In this document: positions 1 through 10,616 of the stretch, one piece after another
How positions within the stretch are numbered: the stretch's first letter is position 1
Layout: every line of letters begins with the position of its first letter
Assembly (NCBI GenBank): GCA_950295325.1
Contig: OX485809.1
Span: 36,957,081 to 37,021,080, forward strand
Direction: 5' to 3'
DNA length: 64,000 nt
DNA from: Polytrichum commune
Taxonomy: Eukaryota; Streptophyta; Polytrichopsida; Polytrichales; Polytrichaceae
Position numbers and translations under genes: made by a program
Notes under the pieces: generated by a model
Database searches by the model: none
What the model was told of the DNA's origin: nothing
Seen by the model: the letters and a program-made list of their open reading frames with translations, nothing else

Positions 1-470
1 TGACCTTGCAAATGATGACGTTCTTTTCAACATTGTCACCTATGATACTGCACTCAAGCGCAACGACGGTGACACATTCTGGAGGGGCCCTAAAGAGAAG
101 GCAGTGTCCCTGCTCCAGCTTCTAATCAGTGGCCTTAGCCCTCCAGGCGGGATTATATGTGACCTCACTGCTGGAACTGGTATGAGTAATTTCTGTAACA
201 TTCCCATGCCTCTAGACTTAGGCAATTCAATCACCTTCTACTAATTCATTTGTTTTGCTCTTTGTAGGTGCCTCGGTTCTTGCAGCACAATCTACTAACA
301 GGGCAATAGTGGCACTTGAGGGAGACAAGGAATTGTACGAAGAAATTTTGCACCCAATACAGGTCGCAGCCTCGGAGTCTCTAGGGGTCGATCCAACTCA
401 CGTTGTAGACCTTGACGAGGACGACGACGATGCCCTCCCTCAACAGGGTGCAGTTAATCTATGTGAGTAA
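1..470 (+). CDS. Amino-methyltransferase (N6_N4_Mtase-like) gene, 3' part
   Basis: Two exons are visible. Exon 1 runs from the window edge to 179 and exon 2 starts at 268; a GT-AG intron (180-267) joins them in frame. The protein reads ...RGPKEKAVSLLQLLIS, then SPPGGIICDLTAGTG, then ALEGDKELYEEI. This matches the C-terminal half of beta-class DNA amino-methyltransferases, in which a K-x-LL helix precedes the SAM-binding motif I (D-x-x-G-x-G) and an acidic residue follows strand 2 (ALEGD). The catalytic (S/D)PP(Y/W) motif would lie upstream, outside the window. After motif I comes an acidic stretch (DLDEDDDD). The reading frame stops at 470, but a good donor (GTGAGT at 463) suggests another exon. 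Nuclear N4-cytosine methyltransferases of this class are known in Marchantia (DN4MT) and bdelloid rotifers. The substrate here is unknown. Confidence 0.6.
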
Positions 471-562
471 GTTTGTTGTCATCTTAAACTTAATGTTGAG
501 TATGTTGCATTTGATTGGAAGTATTCTAACAATCGTAATTTCTCCTCTGTTGGTGCAATCTG

Positions 563-760
563 ATGGATCAATACTTCGGCTCGCCGACTAGTCCTACCAT
601 GCGACTTCCTTCTTATGCCGAGGATATGGCAGTAGCTTATGCCAAATACTCCTCCCATAGCTCTAGTGCCTCTTCTAGTCCACGTGAGAGATACGATCCA
701 AGAGTACTTAGATACATAGATCAAAGTGCTTCGGAGAGTGAGGATGAGTTTATTCCTTGA
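563..760 (+). CDS. Possible last exon of the methyltransferase gene
   Basis: An open frame of 65 codons begins MDQYFGSPTSPTMRLP and ends in an acidic tail (SESEDEFIP) before a TGA. It is serine-rich and low in complexity. It follows the donor at 463 at intron-like distance, but no convincing acceptor AG lies just before it; the AG at about 590 is one option. It may be the C-terminus of the upstream methyltransferase gene or a chance frame. Confidence 0.3.
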   Translation: MDQYFGSPTSPTMRLPSYAEDMAVAYAKYSSHSSSASSSPRERYDPRVLRYIDQSASESEDEFIP

Positions 761-1925
761 ACTCCATTTTGTATTGGATTGTATTATTTTTGGCTTTTAG
801 ATTTCCGGCGCAAGTCTCATACTTGCTCTTCTTTATTTCATTCCCATAATGTCAACCCGCATTGCATTTTTCAATTATTATTGTAAATATTTTTAGTTTG
901 TGGATTAGCCCTTAAGTATAGTTCAAGTATCCCTAAACGGTATGCCTCTCACAATCTTAACCGCTAATGTAGCATCCACCCATTCAAATATAAAGTTGGT
1001 GCCTCACACACCTCCTCCTTGTTTCACTAAATCATAAATACTCAATAATACTTAAGTTGCACACCATACAACACTTTCTATAATGTTCACCCTCAAATGT
1101 TAACCCTCGGGAAACGATCATAGTTAACATTTATTAAGGTGTTAACAGTTCCCAATTATAAAATTGTTTTATCGACCAATATACAAATCTTAACATTTAT
1201 AAATATAAGCATTTTTGAAGAGTCCTTGTGAGAGAATACCATTCATAAAATTGCAAACCCAATCAAAACTTTATTCAATATGAAGTTTAGAAATCATGGG
1301 TGAAGTATGAATCATGGGCATGCACAACTTGCAAATATTTCTCAATTTGCACCAACAAACCCACATACTTGGACACCCACATGAACGTGTTTCCATGTAC
1401 CTTCTAATGGAAGTTCTCATGTGCCTCCATTCTTACACTTCCGTCACTAGAACTAAACGTAGCCAAACGTAGTCTTTCCAAAGAGTAGTTATGGTTGCAT
1501 TTCATTCGTTAACATATATAGAGTCAAATTTAAAAGTGTGCAATATGTGGGGAGTAGAATAAAGTTAACAATTAGAAAGGGTTAACATTTATAGGTGTAA
1601 CATTAATAGAGTGGACTATATGTGGGGAATTCTTTTCACATACCTCCTTCGTGTTTCCTTCATATAGTAATTTTTATTTGATTTACAGTGATATGTACTA
1701 TAGTACACAAGTTTGGTAATTGTATTTATGACGTAATAGTGATGTAAGCCCTAATTTTGTATTTTATTATAATATATATATGTTTCAAAAATATGTAAAC
1801 GTTTCAAATGGGGAAATGTTGTTCTATTTCCACGGTAATAGAGACCCTAACTCATAAAATTTTCTAAAAATAGATCTACCCTAAACCCATAATCTTACGG
1901 TTATAGGTGCATTTCCCCTCTCAAT
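761..1925. other. AT-rich intergenic stretch, nothing recognised
   Basis: No long open frame, RNA gene or clear repeat was seen. The sequence is AT-rich with short phrases such as 'gttaacatttat' recurring, which suggests decayed repeats. Confidence 0.5.
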
Positions 1926-4900
1926 TCATGTCTCAAATGGAGTTCTCCGCTCTCCAAATCGCCGCTCTCCGCTCTCCGCTCGCATACTAACTTTCCCCAT
2001 TGACGCCTTTGCCCTGTGACGCTTGTACTCCTTCTCGTCGGTTGCGTCCAGATAGGAATTGACGACCAAGCCAAGCATCTGCAGCATACACTAGAACATA
2101 TCAGCAAATACGAACGTGCGTTCGTAAAAGTCAGTAATTCCAATGACTTCATGCCTAACCTATTATTTCAGGTGCAGACCTTGGTCTTTACGAACGTGCG
2201 TTCGTAAATATCAAGCTTAGTATAATAAATAATATTACTAAGACTAATAGACCATTGAACATTACGAACGAACGTTCGTAAACAAATGAGAGTGGGCTTA
2301 CCATGGCCGCGTACAAAAACTTGTTGCCCTCGTATACGCTGTATACCGTCTCTCCATGGGTTGTCAAACTTTGGAGAATGGATATGTAGAATTCCATCCT
2401 GAGTTCAACTGCGGGAATGACAGTAAATAACGTCTCCTGGAATAGATCCTTGGGAGGTGGGTGCGGGATGTTGTATATCTTCTTGAAGACATTGCTAGCC
2501 TTGATAGGGACCCTCCCATCCCTTAGCTGGTTGAAGGTCAGGAAGACGAGGCTGACTGCTCCCACCTGCTTGTTTCCCCTGGCCTCGTTTATTACAACGA
2601 TCCCTTCTGTCTTCGCGGGAACATAGGTGTTGTGGTAAATACTGTACTCGAACTTGATGGTCTTCTCGTACAGTTCCAGGATTTCCGACAGCCTCTCGTG
2701 CTCGACAATCCATAGCCAAACGTGGGGCTCCCTCATGGCCGGAGATTTGTACTCCATGAACTTGGCCATGAATGGGTTGTAGAATGGCAGGTCCTTTGTC
2801 CCGCAGCTCGACGCACCCGGGATGCTCCTGAAATCGATCAGGGCAAATGGGCATCCCCGCCGGTCCTCCCTAACATCCGCCCTGGTGAAGCTACCGTCCC
2901 ACTTAGAGAATGTGGTCCTCTCCAGGCCGGTGGTGACAGTGCAAAACCTCGCCACTCCTTCGAATGTTGCTGTCCTCTTCCTCTCCAAATTTTTTTTATA
3001 AAGGCCCACCTCCTGGGCATCCGTCTCGGACCTCTTAGTCCGTTTGTTGCCCTTTAGTTTCAAAGATGCGGTGTGCTCCCTGACCAGACTTCGCATTGAG
3101 GGGCCTCTAATATTATAGGCTTGCTTGAACACCTTCCAGTGATTCCACTTGACGTCGCCGTCGACGTCGAAGATTTGGTATTGAGGTGCCAGTGCGCTCA
3201 ATTCCCTCATTGCTGCTGTCTTCAGCTTTCGATGCTCGCACCACTCCTTGATGGAGTACGTCCCGGGCTTGTGTTTGGGTCTCTTCAAAAATATTTTTGG
3301 ATAGGGAAGTTTCCTTCCTTCTGTTTTCATTAGAGCGTGCACGGCGCACCGCTTCAACTCCGATTCTGTCAGCCCTTGGAGGGGTCTGAAGAACTCCCTG
3401 AGCAGCGGGGGGCACTCGAAGTTCTCAACGGCATTGTACTTCTCCTCCGTGTCGGGGTTGGTTAAATCTCCCGAAGTGTGGGCGTCAAAAAACTGGGTCC
3501 ATAAATCCCAGGTGTCTGTTGTACAGCATATGAGCCTGAGCTCACCTTTCAACTCCAGCACCGACTTGGTTGAAGTAGACTTCATGTCGATGGAGGAGAA
3601 TTTGTCCACCATAGCGTCGCAGAACGCCTGCATATTAAAATGGATGTCGGTCAAGAGTAAAATACGAACGCACGTTCGTAAAATGCAAACAAGAAAGGAA
3701 ATATTGAGCTGATGTTTACGAACGCACGTTCGTAAACTTACCTTCCACTGTGGAGAAGGTTTCTTGGCGTTCTCCCTCTCCTTAGGGGGGCTACCGTGTG
3801 CCACCCAGACGTCTCTTGCAGCAACAATATTCGCAGCCCATGACACCTCAAAAGCTTTCGTCTTGTTTCCGCTATTCAAATACGTTGATATTTTGCGGAG
3901 CTTCTCCCAGTCGTCAGACCACACCAGAAACGACTTCCAATAGCGCAAGTCGCCCTTCAGCTCGTGCTGGAAGGCGTCGTCATTCAGAACGATCTTCACA
4001 GCCTCCAAGCTGTGTTGTCCGTCGATGATCCAGAAATCTCCGTTGAGGATTCGTGGCCAATCCCTCTTCGTGGGACGGGTAGTGAAGTCCTTTGGCATCA
4101 CACAAACTGTTTGCCTATCCCACTTGACGTTGTTGTAGAGGTTATTCAACTGCCACTTCACACCCCCGGTCTCCCGAGACCTCACTACCCACTTGTTTGG
4201 AGATTTTTCACATTTGAAGCAGTCGACGTTGAATGTGAAGAATCGACCCATTGGCCAGCAGTCCTTCGAGTAACTGTTAAAATCTCGAAGGATGCGAGTG
4301 GCCTTCGCACCGTCCGGTACCTCTCCTTTCTGCAACGGAGCCGGCATGACTAGCGGGGAACTGACCTCTGCGCCCTCAGTTACGCCAAACTTCTCCATGT
4401 CGTCCCTCGTTCTCTTCGAAGGAGTGGAATGTCTGCTGGTACCTTCCGTCAATCTGCTCGCAGTGGGAACAGGCCGCGGAGCACTTCTGGATCCGCCTGC
4501 ACCGGATTGCGTTGGTTTCTTGGGACTCTTCTTCTTCTTGTTTGCCTCCAACACAACACTGTTGGTCTTGGAGATGTTCAAGCACAAAGCGGTCAATTTC
4601 CTGACTGTCCAGTGTTGACTTAGGCTATATCTTGTGAAGAGTTTTGTCAAGTCGAAACGCTTTCCCTCCTCTTTAACATGCATCTGCGCGTAGTTGTGGG
4701 AGAAGGTGTATGCCAAGTAGTCCAGCAACACGTTGACATGGTCATTGTTGTACTTCATGTTGAGGATTACGTAATTGCCCTGTGCCTCCACGGAATCTAT
4801 CTCCCATGTTGCCATCTGCACCCACTGCTCTGGTTCATCGTCGTTGGTATTGAGCTGGTAGACGAAGCGGAGGACGAATGTTCCATCCTCTAACATCTCT

Positions 4901-5037
4901 AGAAGCGCCGTCCACTCTTTCATGAAGTCCTCCTGTGGGACATAATTGTCATTCCCATTGTCGTCAATCACCGACTCTGGGACACTCTCCAACTTCTGCC
5001 CGAACATCTCTATCGCGCTTCTGTTAGGGATGGCCAT
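1926..5037 (-). CDS. ParB/DGQHR-like protein, three exons
   Basis: Three exons on the minus strand join in phase 0 at canonical GT-AG sites: 5037-3742, 3627-2302 and 2078-1926, giving about 924 residues. I chose the ATG at 5037 because an acceptor-like TTTTGCAG lies directly before it. Around residues 333-345 the protein reads NGDFWIIDGQHSLEAVK. This resembles the DGQHR/ParB-Srx motif, in which D-G-x-H-R sits in the nucleotide or DNA-binding pocket of DndB and ParB-like proteins; here the last position is S, not R. A Lys/Pro/Ser-rich basic linker (KKKKSPKKPTQSG, about residues 170-230) precedes it. No other domain was recognised. Both introns carry 22-bp palindromes (2 and 3 copies), and eight more lie upstream at 5071-5579. 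The exons carry none. Function is unproved; a DNA-binding or DNA-modification role is inferred. Confidence 0.5.
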
Positions 5038-5579
5038 CTGCAAAACAACAAATGTAGTCAGGATCGTATTTACGAGCGAGCGTTCGTATTTAGCAGACAG
5101 AGTTCTACAATTTTCAAATGTTTTAAACAATGGTTGTTGAGATATTTACGAACGTGCGTTCGTAAATGTGTTCTGTTTGAGAGGCTGGTCTTTTGGCTTT
5201 AGAAGTTTGTGGGTTTTAAATACCAATGTGTTTATATTATTTTGTTTTGTTGTGACTTATACTGATTTATATCTTCAAGTTGTTCAACATTTGTTTACGA
5301 ACGCACGTTCGTAAATCTTTTGACGGGCACAAGGCAGGTCACTTACGAACGCTCGTTCGTATAATGAGGTATGGGCAGGGATTGTGTGTTTACGAACGTG
5401 CGTTCGTAAATACTCAGACTGTTATGTATTCCTTGTTTACGAACGCGCGTTCGTAAACACATGAACAGAGGATGGGTTGCGTGTTTACGAACGTGCGTTC
5501 GTAAACACATGGACTGGGAGGGGTCACAACAGGTTTGGTTTGCAGGTTGTGTTCACATTTACGAACGCTCATTCGTAAA
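2109..5579. repeat. Palindrome cluster 1 (13 copies) in and around the ParB-like gene
   Basis: Copies of TTTACGAACG-NN-CGTTCGTAAA, some shortened or imperfect, lie at about 2109, 2188, 2262, 3663, 3715, 5071, 5145, 5294, 5344, 5389, 5435, 5484 and 5558. Centres vary (TG, CA, CG, CT, AA, GA). The first five fall in the two introns of the ParB-like gene. The other eight lie upstream of its start, the last seven about 50-150 bp apart. The copies at 5071 and 5558 each have one arm mismatch. Spacers between copies share no obvious sequence. Confidence 0.9.
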
Positions 5580-5599
5580 TGTGAACTTCTTGAATGCGT

Positions 5600-6420
5600 T
5601 GTGTCTGTACATGTACGTATACATATATGTATACGTATATGTATGCACTTCAGCTCTGAAGAATGCTTGCGTTCGTGCCTGCAACAGTGGATCAGAACCA
5701 GGATACTCAAACCAAATCAGTGCAGAATTCATAAAGCATACACAACATGCCAGATCTCATGCACAAGAAGTTGACAATACAAACAAAACCCATGGAATTC
5801 AACAATGCAGAAATTCAGAATGTTTGGGAAGCGAGTTTAGAAGGATTACTTCACTCACATTGCAATGTGCTTGACCTTCTTTCTTCTTGCTGGAAATTTT
5901 GGAACACTCCTTGTATGCAATTGAATGAGACCTAAACCCTAGCAACTACTCATGTGCACTAAAATTGCAATCTTGCAACTCTCAAGCTCCCTTCTTCCAA
6001 GCTTGCAACTATCAAGCTCACAAAAACAACCACTAAAACACAGCATGCAACTCTGAAGCCTACAAACTTCAAGCTGTCACCTAGCAAGCTGTCTTCTCCA
6101 AACTTGCAACTATGAAGCTCACAAAAACAACAAAAAAAAGAAAGCTTGCAACCTGCACAAGCTTACAACCTCAGAAGCTCTCTACTCCTGATGCGCACAA
6201 CTCTGAAGCTCTCTAATCAGATTCGTTCCAAACTGAAGAGAAAGATGCACTCCTAAGATGCCAAAAAAACACATAAACTAAAGGATTCTAAATTTCGCCA
6301 GAGCTTCGCTCCGCTCTACTTCGCTCCTCCTCTCTCTGCTGGGAATGAGAATGAGGAGGAGGGGCGCGGGGAGGTAGCCGGCACCGCTAGGGTTTCCCTG
6401 CGGTTGCCATGTGGCATCCC
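5600..6420. repeat. Non-coding stretch with degenerate CTTGCAACT..AAGCTC repeats
   Basis: From about 5960 to 6240 the phrase 'cttgcaact-t-aagctc' recurs six or more times with irregular spacing, for example near 5974, 6003, 6045, 6102 and 6145. No gene was recognised. The open frames here come from low-complexity sequence and palindromes. Confidence 0.5.
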
Positions 6421-6429
6421 TCCACTGGC

Positions 6430-6600
6430 CCGCGCTTCACAATTATGGGATGGGAAGGGATGAGCATGGGAGATGGGAAGGGATGAGGAGAGGGGGATGG
6501 GAGGGGATGGGAGGGTGTGAGGGGGATGGGTGGGATGGGATGGGGGGAAGGGACATGGGTGGGGATGGGATGGGTAGATATGGGTAGATGAAGGGGGGTA
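6430..6600. repeat. G-rich GGGATGGGA minisatellite
   Basis: A strongly purine-rich tract on the plus strand has many runs of three or more G (gggatggga, gggaaggga, ggggatggg). It could form G-quadruplexes on that strand. No coding content was seen. Confidence 0.75.
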
Positions 6601-6608
6601 GGGGCAGT

Positions 6609-7814
6609 GGTGATTTTTCACAAGGTCCCTAACATGTCTAGGGACATGTTCATTAAAAAAAAACATTTCCAGTGGACGGGTTCTTAGAAAATGAACCGGT
6701 TTTTGGACGTGTCAAATTTATTTTGGACGGGTTCTAAAAATAATGTTTTTATAATTTTTGTCTCAAAAACATAAATGGTATAAATATCTATTACATTATG
6801 TCATATATGACATGTGAATATAAGCATAATGCAATCAAACCACTAATACCCAATCAAAATATCAAATTGAAGTGCATGATTCACCTGCATACATTAATTC
6901 ATCAACCACAAAATTTAGAACCTTTTTAACATAATGTCAAAGATTATAATTGAAGGTACACTTAGCAATTGAATAAGAATCATTATATATGAATATGATC
7001 AAAAAATTTAAAATAAATAACTACTTACCCTTCAAAGAAGTGGATGAATTCTCCTATCCTTCATGTTTCTCCAAGTTTCTCCAAACAAGCATCACTGCAT
7101 TCCAATTTATGTTTTCAACTGGAATATTTGCACATGAAATGCGCATCAAAGCATCTAAAGTTTCTAACTTCAAACTAGTACGTAGATGATTTTTGATTAG
7201 GTTTTGTTTAGGAAAACCCCTCTCACATATTGCACTGCATGACACAAAAAGGTAGGTTGAATCTCCTTGACCGCGAAGCCTACCAGTTCTTGTTCCAAAA
7301 AAAAAACTCAAATCCTTCACCCAAAACCTCATAATCCCTCATGCCTAAAAGATATAGAAAGAATGTGTGTCAGAGATACCTAACTAACTCAGATTTGTCA
7401 ATGGGAAGAGCTTCAATACCTGCTCGATGGGAAGAGCTTCAAAACTCAAATGGAAGAAATTGGGGGGGGGGCAATGTCGTGGAGGGAATGCGGGTGGTGG
7501 CAGCTGAAATTAGCAAAAAGACATAGTATTGATGGCATTGATTTAGAAGCAAGATCCTATTGTTTCCAAGTGCAACCAATCACATGTCAACATCTTTCGG
7601 TTTATCTTTATTAATTGGTTTTTCTCTTTAACCTTTTCATGGACGGGTTGGTTTAGAAATTACCTGTTTTGGAACGGGTTGTTTTTTCTTTAACCTTTCC
7701 ATGGACGGGTTAGTTTAGAAATAATTACCGGTTTTGGGACGGGTTGCAATTTTTTTTGCCTTTCAATTCAAGGTTTTTGGACGTGGACGGGCAAAAACTT
7801 TGTAAAAAATCAGC
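6609..7814. mobile_element. Probable non-autonomous DNA transposon (~1.2 kb)
   Basis: The ends form an imperfect inverted repeat: the left end reads GGTGATTTTTCACAAGGT, and the right end read inward is GGCTGATTTTTTACAAAGT. The phrase 'ggacgggtt' occurs near both ends (about 6675, 6723, 7643, 7703 and 7738), in direct rather than inverted form. No transposase was seen inside and no clear target duplication was found, so the boundaries and superfamily are uncertain. Confidence 0.4.
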
Positions 7815-8969
7815 CTTCGGTGGGGGGGTTTAAAAAAGAACAACTATACAAAATGTACAAGTAACACTTGTACAACTAAAACCCAAAACCATGAACATTT
7901 ATAGAATTAACACTAATTGTTTTTAAAAAGAGGACCCTAAGGTTTAATACAAAAAAAAACATAAACGATAGTATATATAATTCAACTTAACTATTAATTG
8001 AATGAAACATTCTACAATATGTAACACTTATAACGACTTGAATGTATAAGTAATGAGTTCACATTAAATTCATGATTTGTAAACCCTATATGTAATGGAT
8101 GCGTCTATCACATTAACTTCAATAACTTAGTAAACATGCTTGAATTTTGTTTATCGTCATTCATCTGAGGACATTTTAGATTGAACTTGTGCATTGCAGC
8201 CATGTGGTCGAATACACTAAACCCTAAACCCTAAACCCTAAACACTATCACCAACCCTAAACTCTACATCCCTGCATCTTTGTATCTTACATGGTAGTCT
8301 TGTATGTGGCCATGTTGTGATCTATGGGCATGTCAAAATGATCTACCGATGTTCGATGGATTGGAAATTGCTTTATTCGATTCATATCAATCGTAATAAT
8401 TGAGAATCATGCCGATTGTCATTTGGAGATTCTAAATTAATTGAATTGAGACAAAAATTTGGTTTATGTGATTAATGAAACTTGAGAGTTATGATGAAAT
8501 AATAACTTAATAGTTATTATAGAATTTGATCACACAATCCATACTTAATATTATTGTAACTTGCATGTCTTAGGCCCTTAATTCATGCGTCAATGATTTT
8601 CTGTTCATGGGTCCATGAGTCCCACTCCCACCTTATTGAGTGATATAAATATAGTTTCTGTATTTAGTTTCTTTCATATATCAGGGTTAAGAAGAGTTAT
8701 GGATGGTATTTCCATTGAATTGATTCAAGTTCCATTAATTCTCGGTATGTTCCCTTCCTTTGGGGTCTATTTCTCATTTCATGTGCAAATATTTTCATGT
8801 AACTATGTTTCATAATTTCGTTCACTTCAATGCCTTTATGTCTAATATAAGTTGTATCCGATTTGGAAACTATACGTATGGAAGTTTTAGTTTGTAATTA
8901 CAAGTCCATATTTGAAATTTAAAGTGCGTTCTTAAATAGTCTCAAAATCAACTAAATGACTCCAATTAC
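7815..8969. other. AT-rich intergenic stretch with a short telomere-like motif
   Basis: No gene was recognised. At about 8217-8243 there are roughly 3.5 head-to-tail copies of AAACCCT, the plant telomere unit, in an otherwise AT-rich context. Confidence 0.5.
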
Positions 8970-9088
8970 CAAATATACCATTATTGTATTAGATATGAAT
9001 TGTTAATTAACTTGGACTTCACACCTTGGTTGCAAATCATTTAATCTTCTATGTCAAAATTCATAATATTTAAATATCATGTAACATA

Positions 9089-9124
<36 letters not shown>

Positions 9125-9229
9125 TTTGGTGGTTCAGACCTTGGTTACATCTAAGGTGTGCGACCGATTTACATTTTTTTCCAATATAATGTGCGTGCAT
9201 GCAATACATGTTGCATACAAAATGCTATA

Positions 9230-9420
9230 ATTTATATAATTGGTCATGGCGGGAATCGCATGGCGGGAATGGCATATTGGTAGGTCTAGGTAGGGGGCGG
9301 GAATCCGCTTTTTAAAGAGCATCCAAGAGATTTTGAACCACCGGGGGGAGGTACTTAAAGCTTTTCCCCCCACGGGAGAGCTATTTTCTGCGGCTGACGG
9401 GAGGTGTGCGCTCTAGAGAG
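9230..9420 (+). pseudogene. Remnant of a small conserved frame in copy 1
   Basis: The frame around 9299-9412 reads GIRFLKSIQEILNHRGEV and then LKAFPPTGELFSAAD. It is closely similar, with conservative changes, to the open 99-codon frame at 63562-63263 in copy 2. In copy 1 it is interrupted by TAG codons, one before and one after the conserved core. It may be a small accessory protein, a 5' exon or simply conserved leader DNA. Confidence 0.35.
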
Positions 9421-9521
9421 TCGTCGGAGCGCGCTCAAGCCACCCTCCTGTTCGCCAACCGTACTCCTCACAGGTACAAGACATAGCATATCCCTCATAT
9501 ACCGCCGCAAATACCGGATAC

Positions 9522-10509
9522 TTACGAACGCGCGTTCGTAAGTATGAGGTCCCATCACTAGCACAGTTGGATCGGACGGAATGTTGTGGGTTTACGAACG
9601 TGCGTTCGTAACTACCAAAGTAGACAAGAGTCGACGTTGTGACACATGTATATCAATCATGTGCAATGCGAATGGTGGTTTATTTACGAACGTGCGTTCG
9701 TAAATGTGGCATCTACGTTTTTATGTGTGTACAATTATAAATATAATGGTTGTTCATTTACGAACGTGCGTTCGTAAGTACGCCATCTATGATTTCATGG
9801 TGTATACATTCAGATGGGGGTTGTTGTGGTTTTACGAACGTGCATTCGTAAAGATGAGGTCCCATCACTAGAACTGTTGGATCGGACGGAATGTTATGGG
9901 TTTACGAACGTGCATTCGTAACTATCAAATTAGACCATAGTCGACGTTGTGACACATGTATATCAATCATTTGCAATGCGAATGGTGGTTCATTTACGAA
10001 CGTGCGTTCGTAAATGTGGCATCTACGTTTTTATGTGTATACAATTATAAATATAATGGTTGTTCATTTACGAACGTGCGTTCGTAAGTACGCCATCTAT
10101 GATTTCCTGGTGTACACTTGCAGATAGCGATTGCTGTGGTTTTACGAACGTGCGTTCGTAAACATGCTATCTATTTTGTCCCGATATACTCTTGGAAATT
10201 CGGGATAGTTGTGGTTTACAAATTTTGGTCGTTAATACAACATGCGAGTTCTGTACTGGTTTCTAGAAAAAACTCCTCGTTTATAAACCTTTATACCCAA
10301 ACTCATTCATCCTATGCTATACGAACGTGCGTTCGTATAAAAAACTTGTACGTTCTGCTCATGCAGGTCAATGGTCTGTAATTAACGAACGCACTTTCGT
10401 AAATTCCATCTGCGATCAATATGATAGCACATTGAAAGGCTTTCTAAGTTATTGACTTCCACACACAGGCACATTCACTATTGCAGTCGTATACGAACGG
10501 ACGTTCGTA
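9522..10509. repeat. Palindrome cluster 2 (12 copies) upstream of transposase copy 1
   Basis: Copies lie at about 9522, 9591, 9683, 9757, 9831, 9901, 9993, 10067, 10141, 10320, 10383 and 10492, mostly 70-90 bp apart. The usual form is TTTACGAACG-TG-CGTTCGTAAA. The copies at 9831, 9901 and 10383 each have an arm mismatch. The array ends about 110 bp before the likely start codon of the transposase. Confidence 0.92.
9547..10166. repeat. Tandem duplication (~310 bp unit) inside cluster 2
   Basis: The block starting 'aggtcccatcactag' at 9547 is repeated at 9857 with few changes, including the following spacers and four palindromes. The period is close to 310 bp, so the array has grown by duplication of multi-palindrome units. 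Confidence 0.8.
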
Positions 10510-10616
10510 TTTAGAACTTGACTGATTTGACATGCTGCGTTGAATGTCGTCCATGTTGGCTGTCATTCTTTCGTTTACGTTTGGGTCTCCTGGTGCCTCT
10601 GGTTTTTGTAGGTGGG

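Noticed and set aside
2188-5130. A single 980-residue protein read straight through 5130-2188
   Set aside because: The stretches encoding RTCVRK and NARS are translated palindromes. Good splice sites at 3742/3627 and 2302/2078 remove them.
5414-5874. Open frames of 98-137 codons on both strands
   Set aside because: They are built from palindrome translations (YERSFVN, RTCVRK) and a TA/GTA repeat; no conserved protein features.
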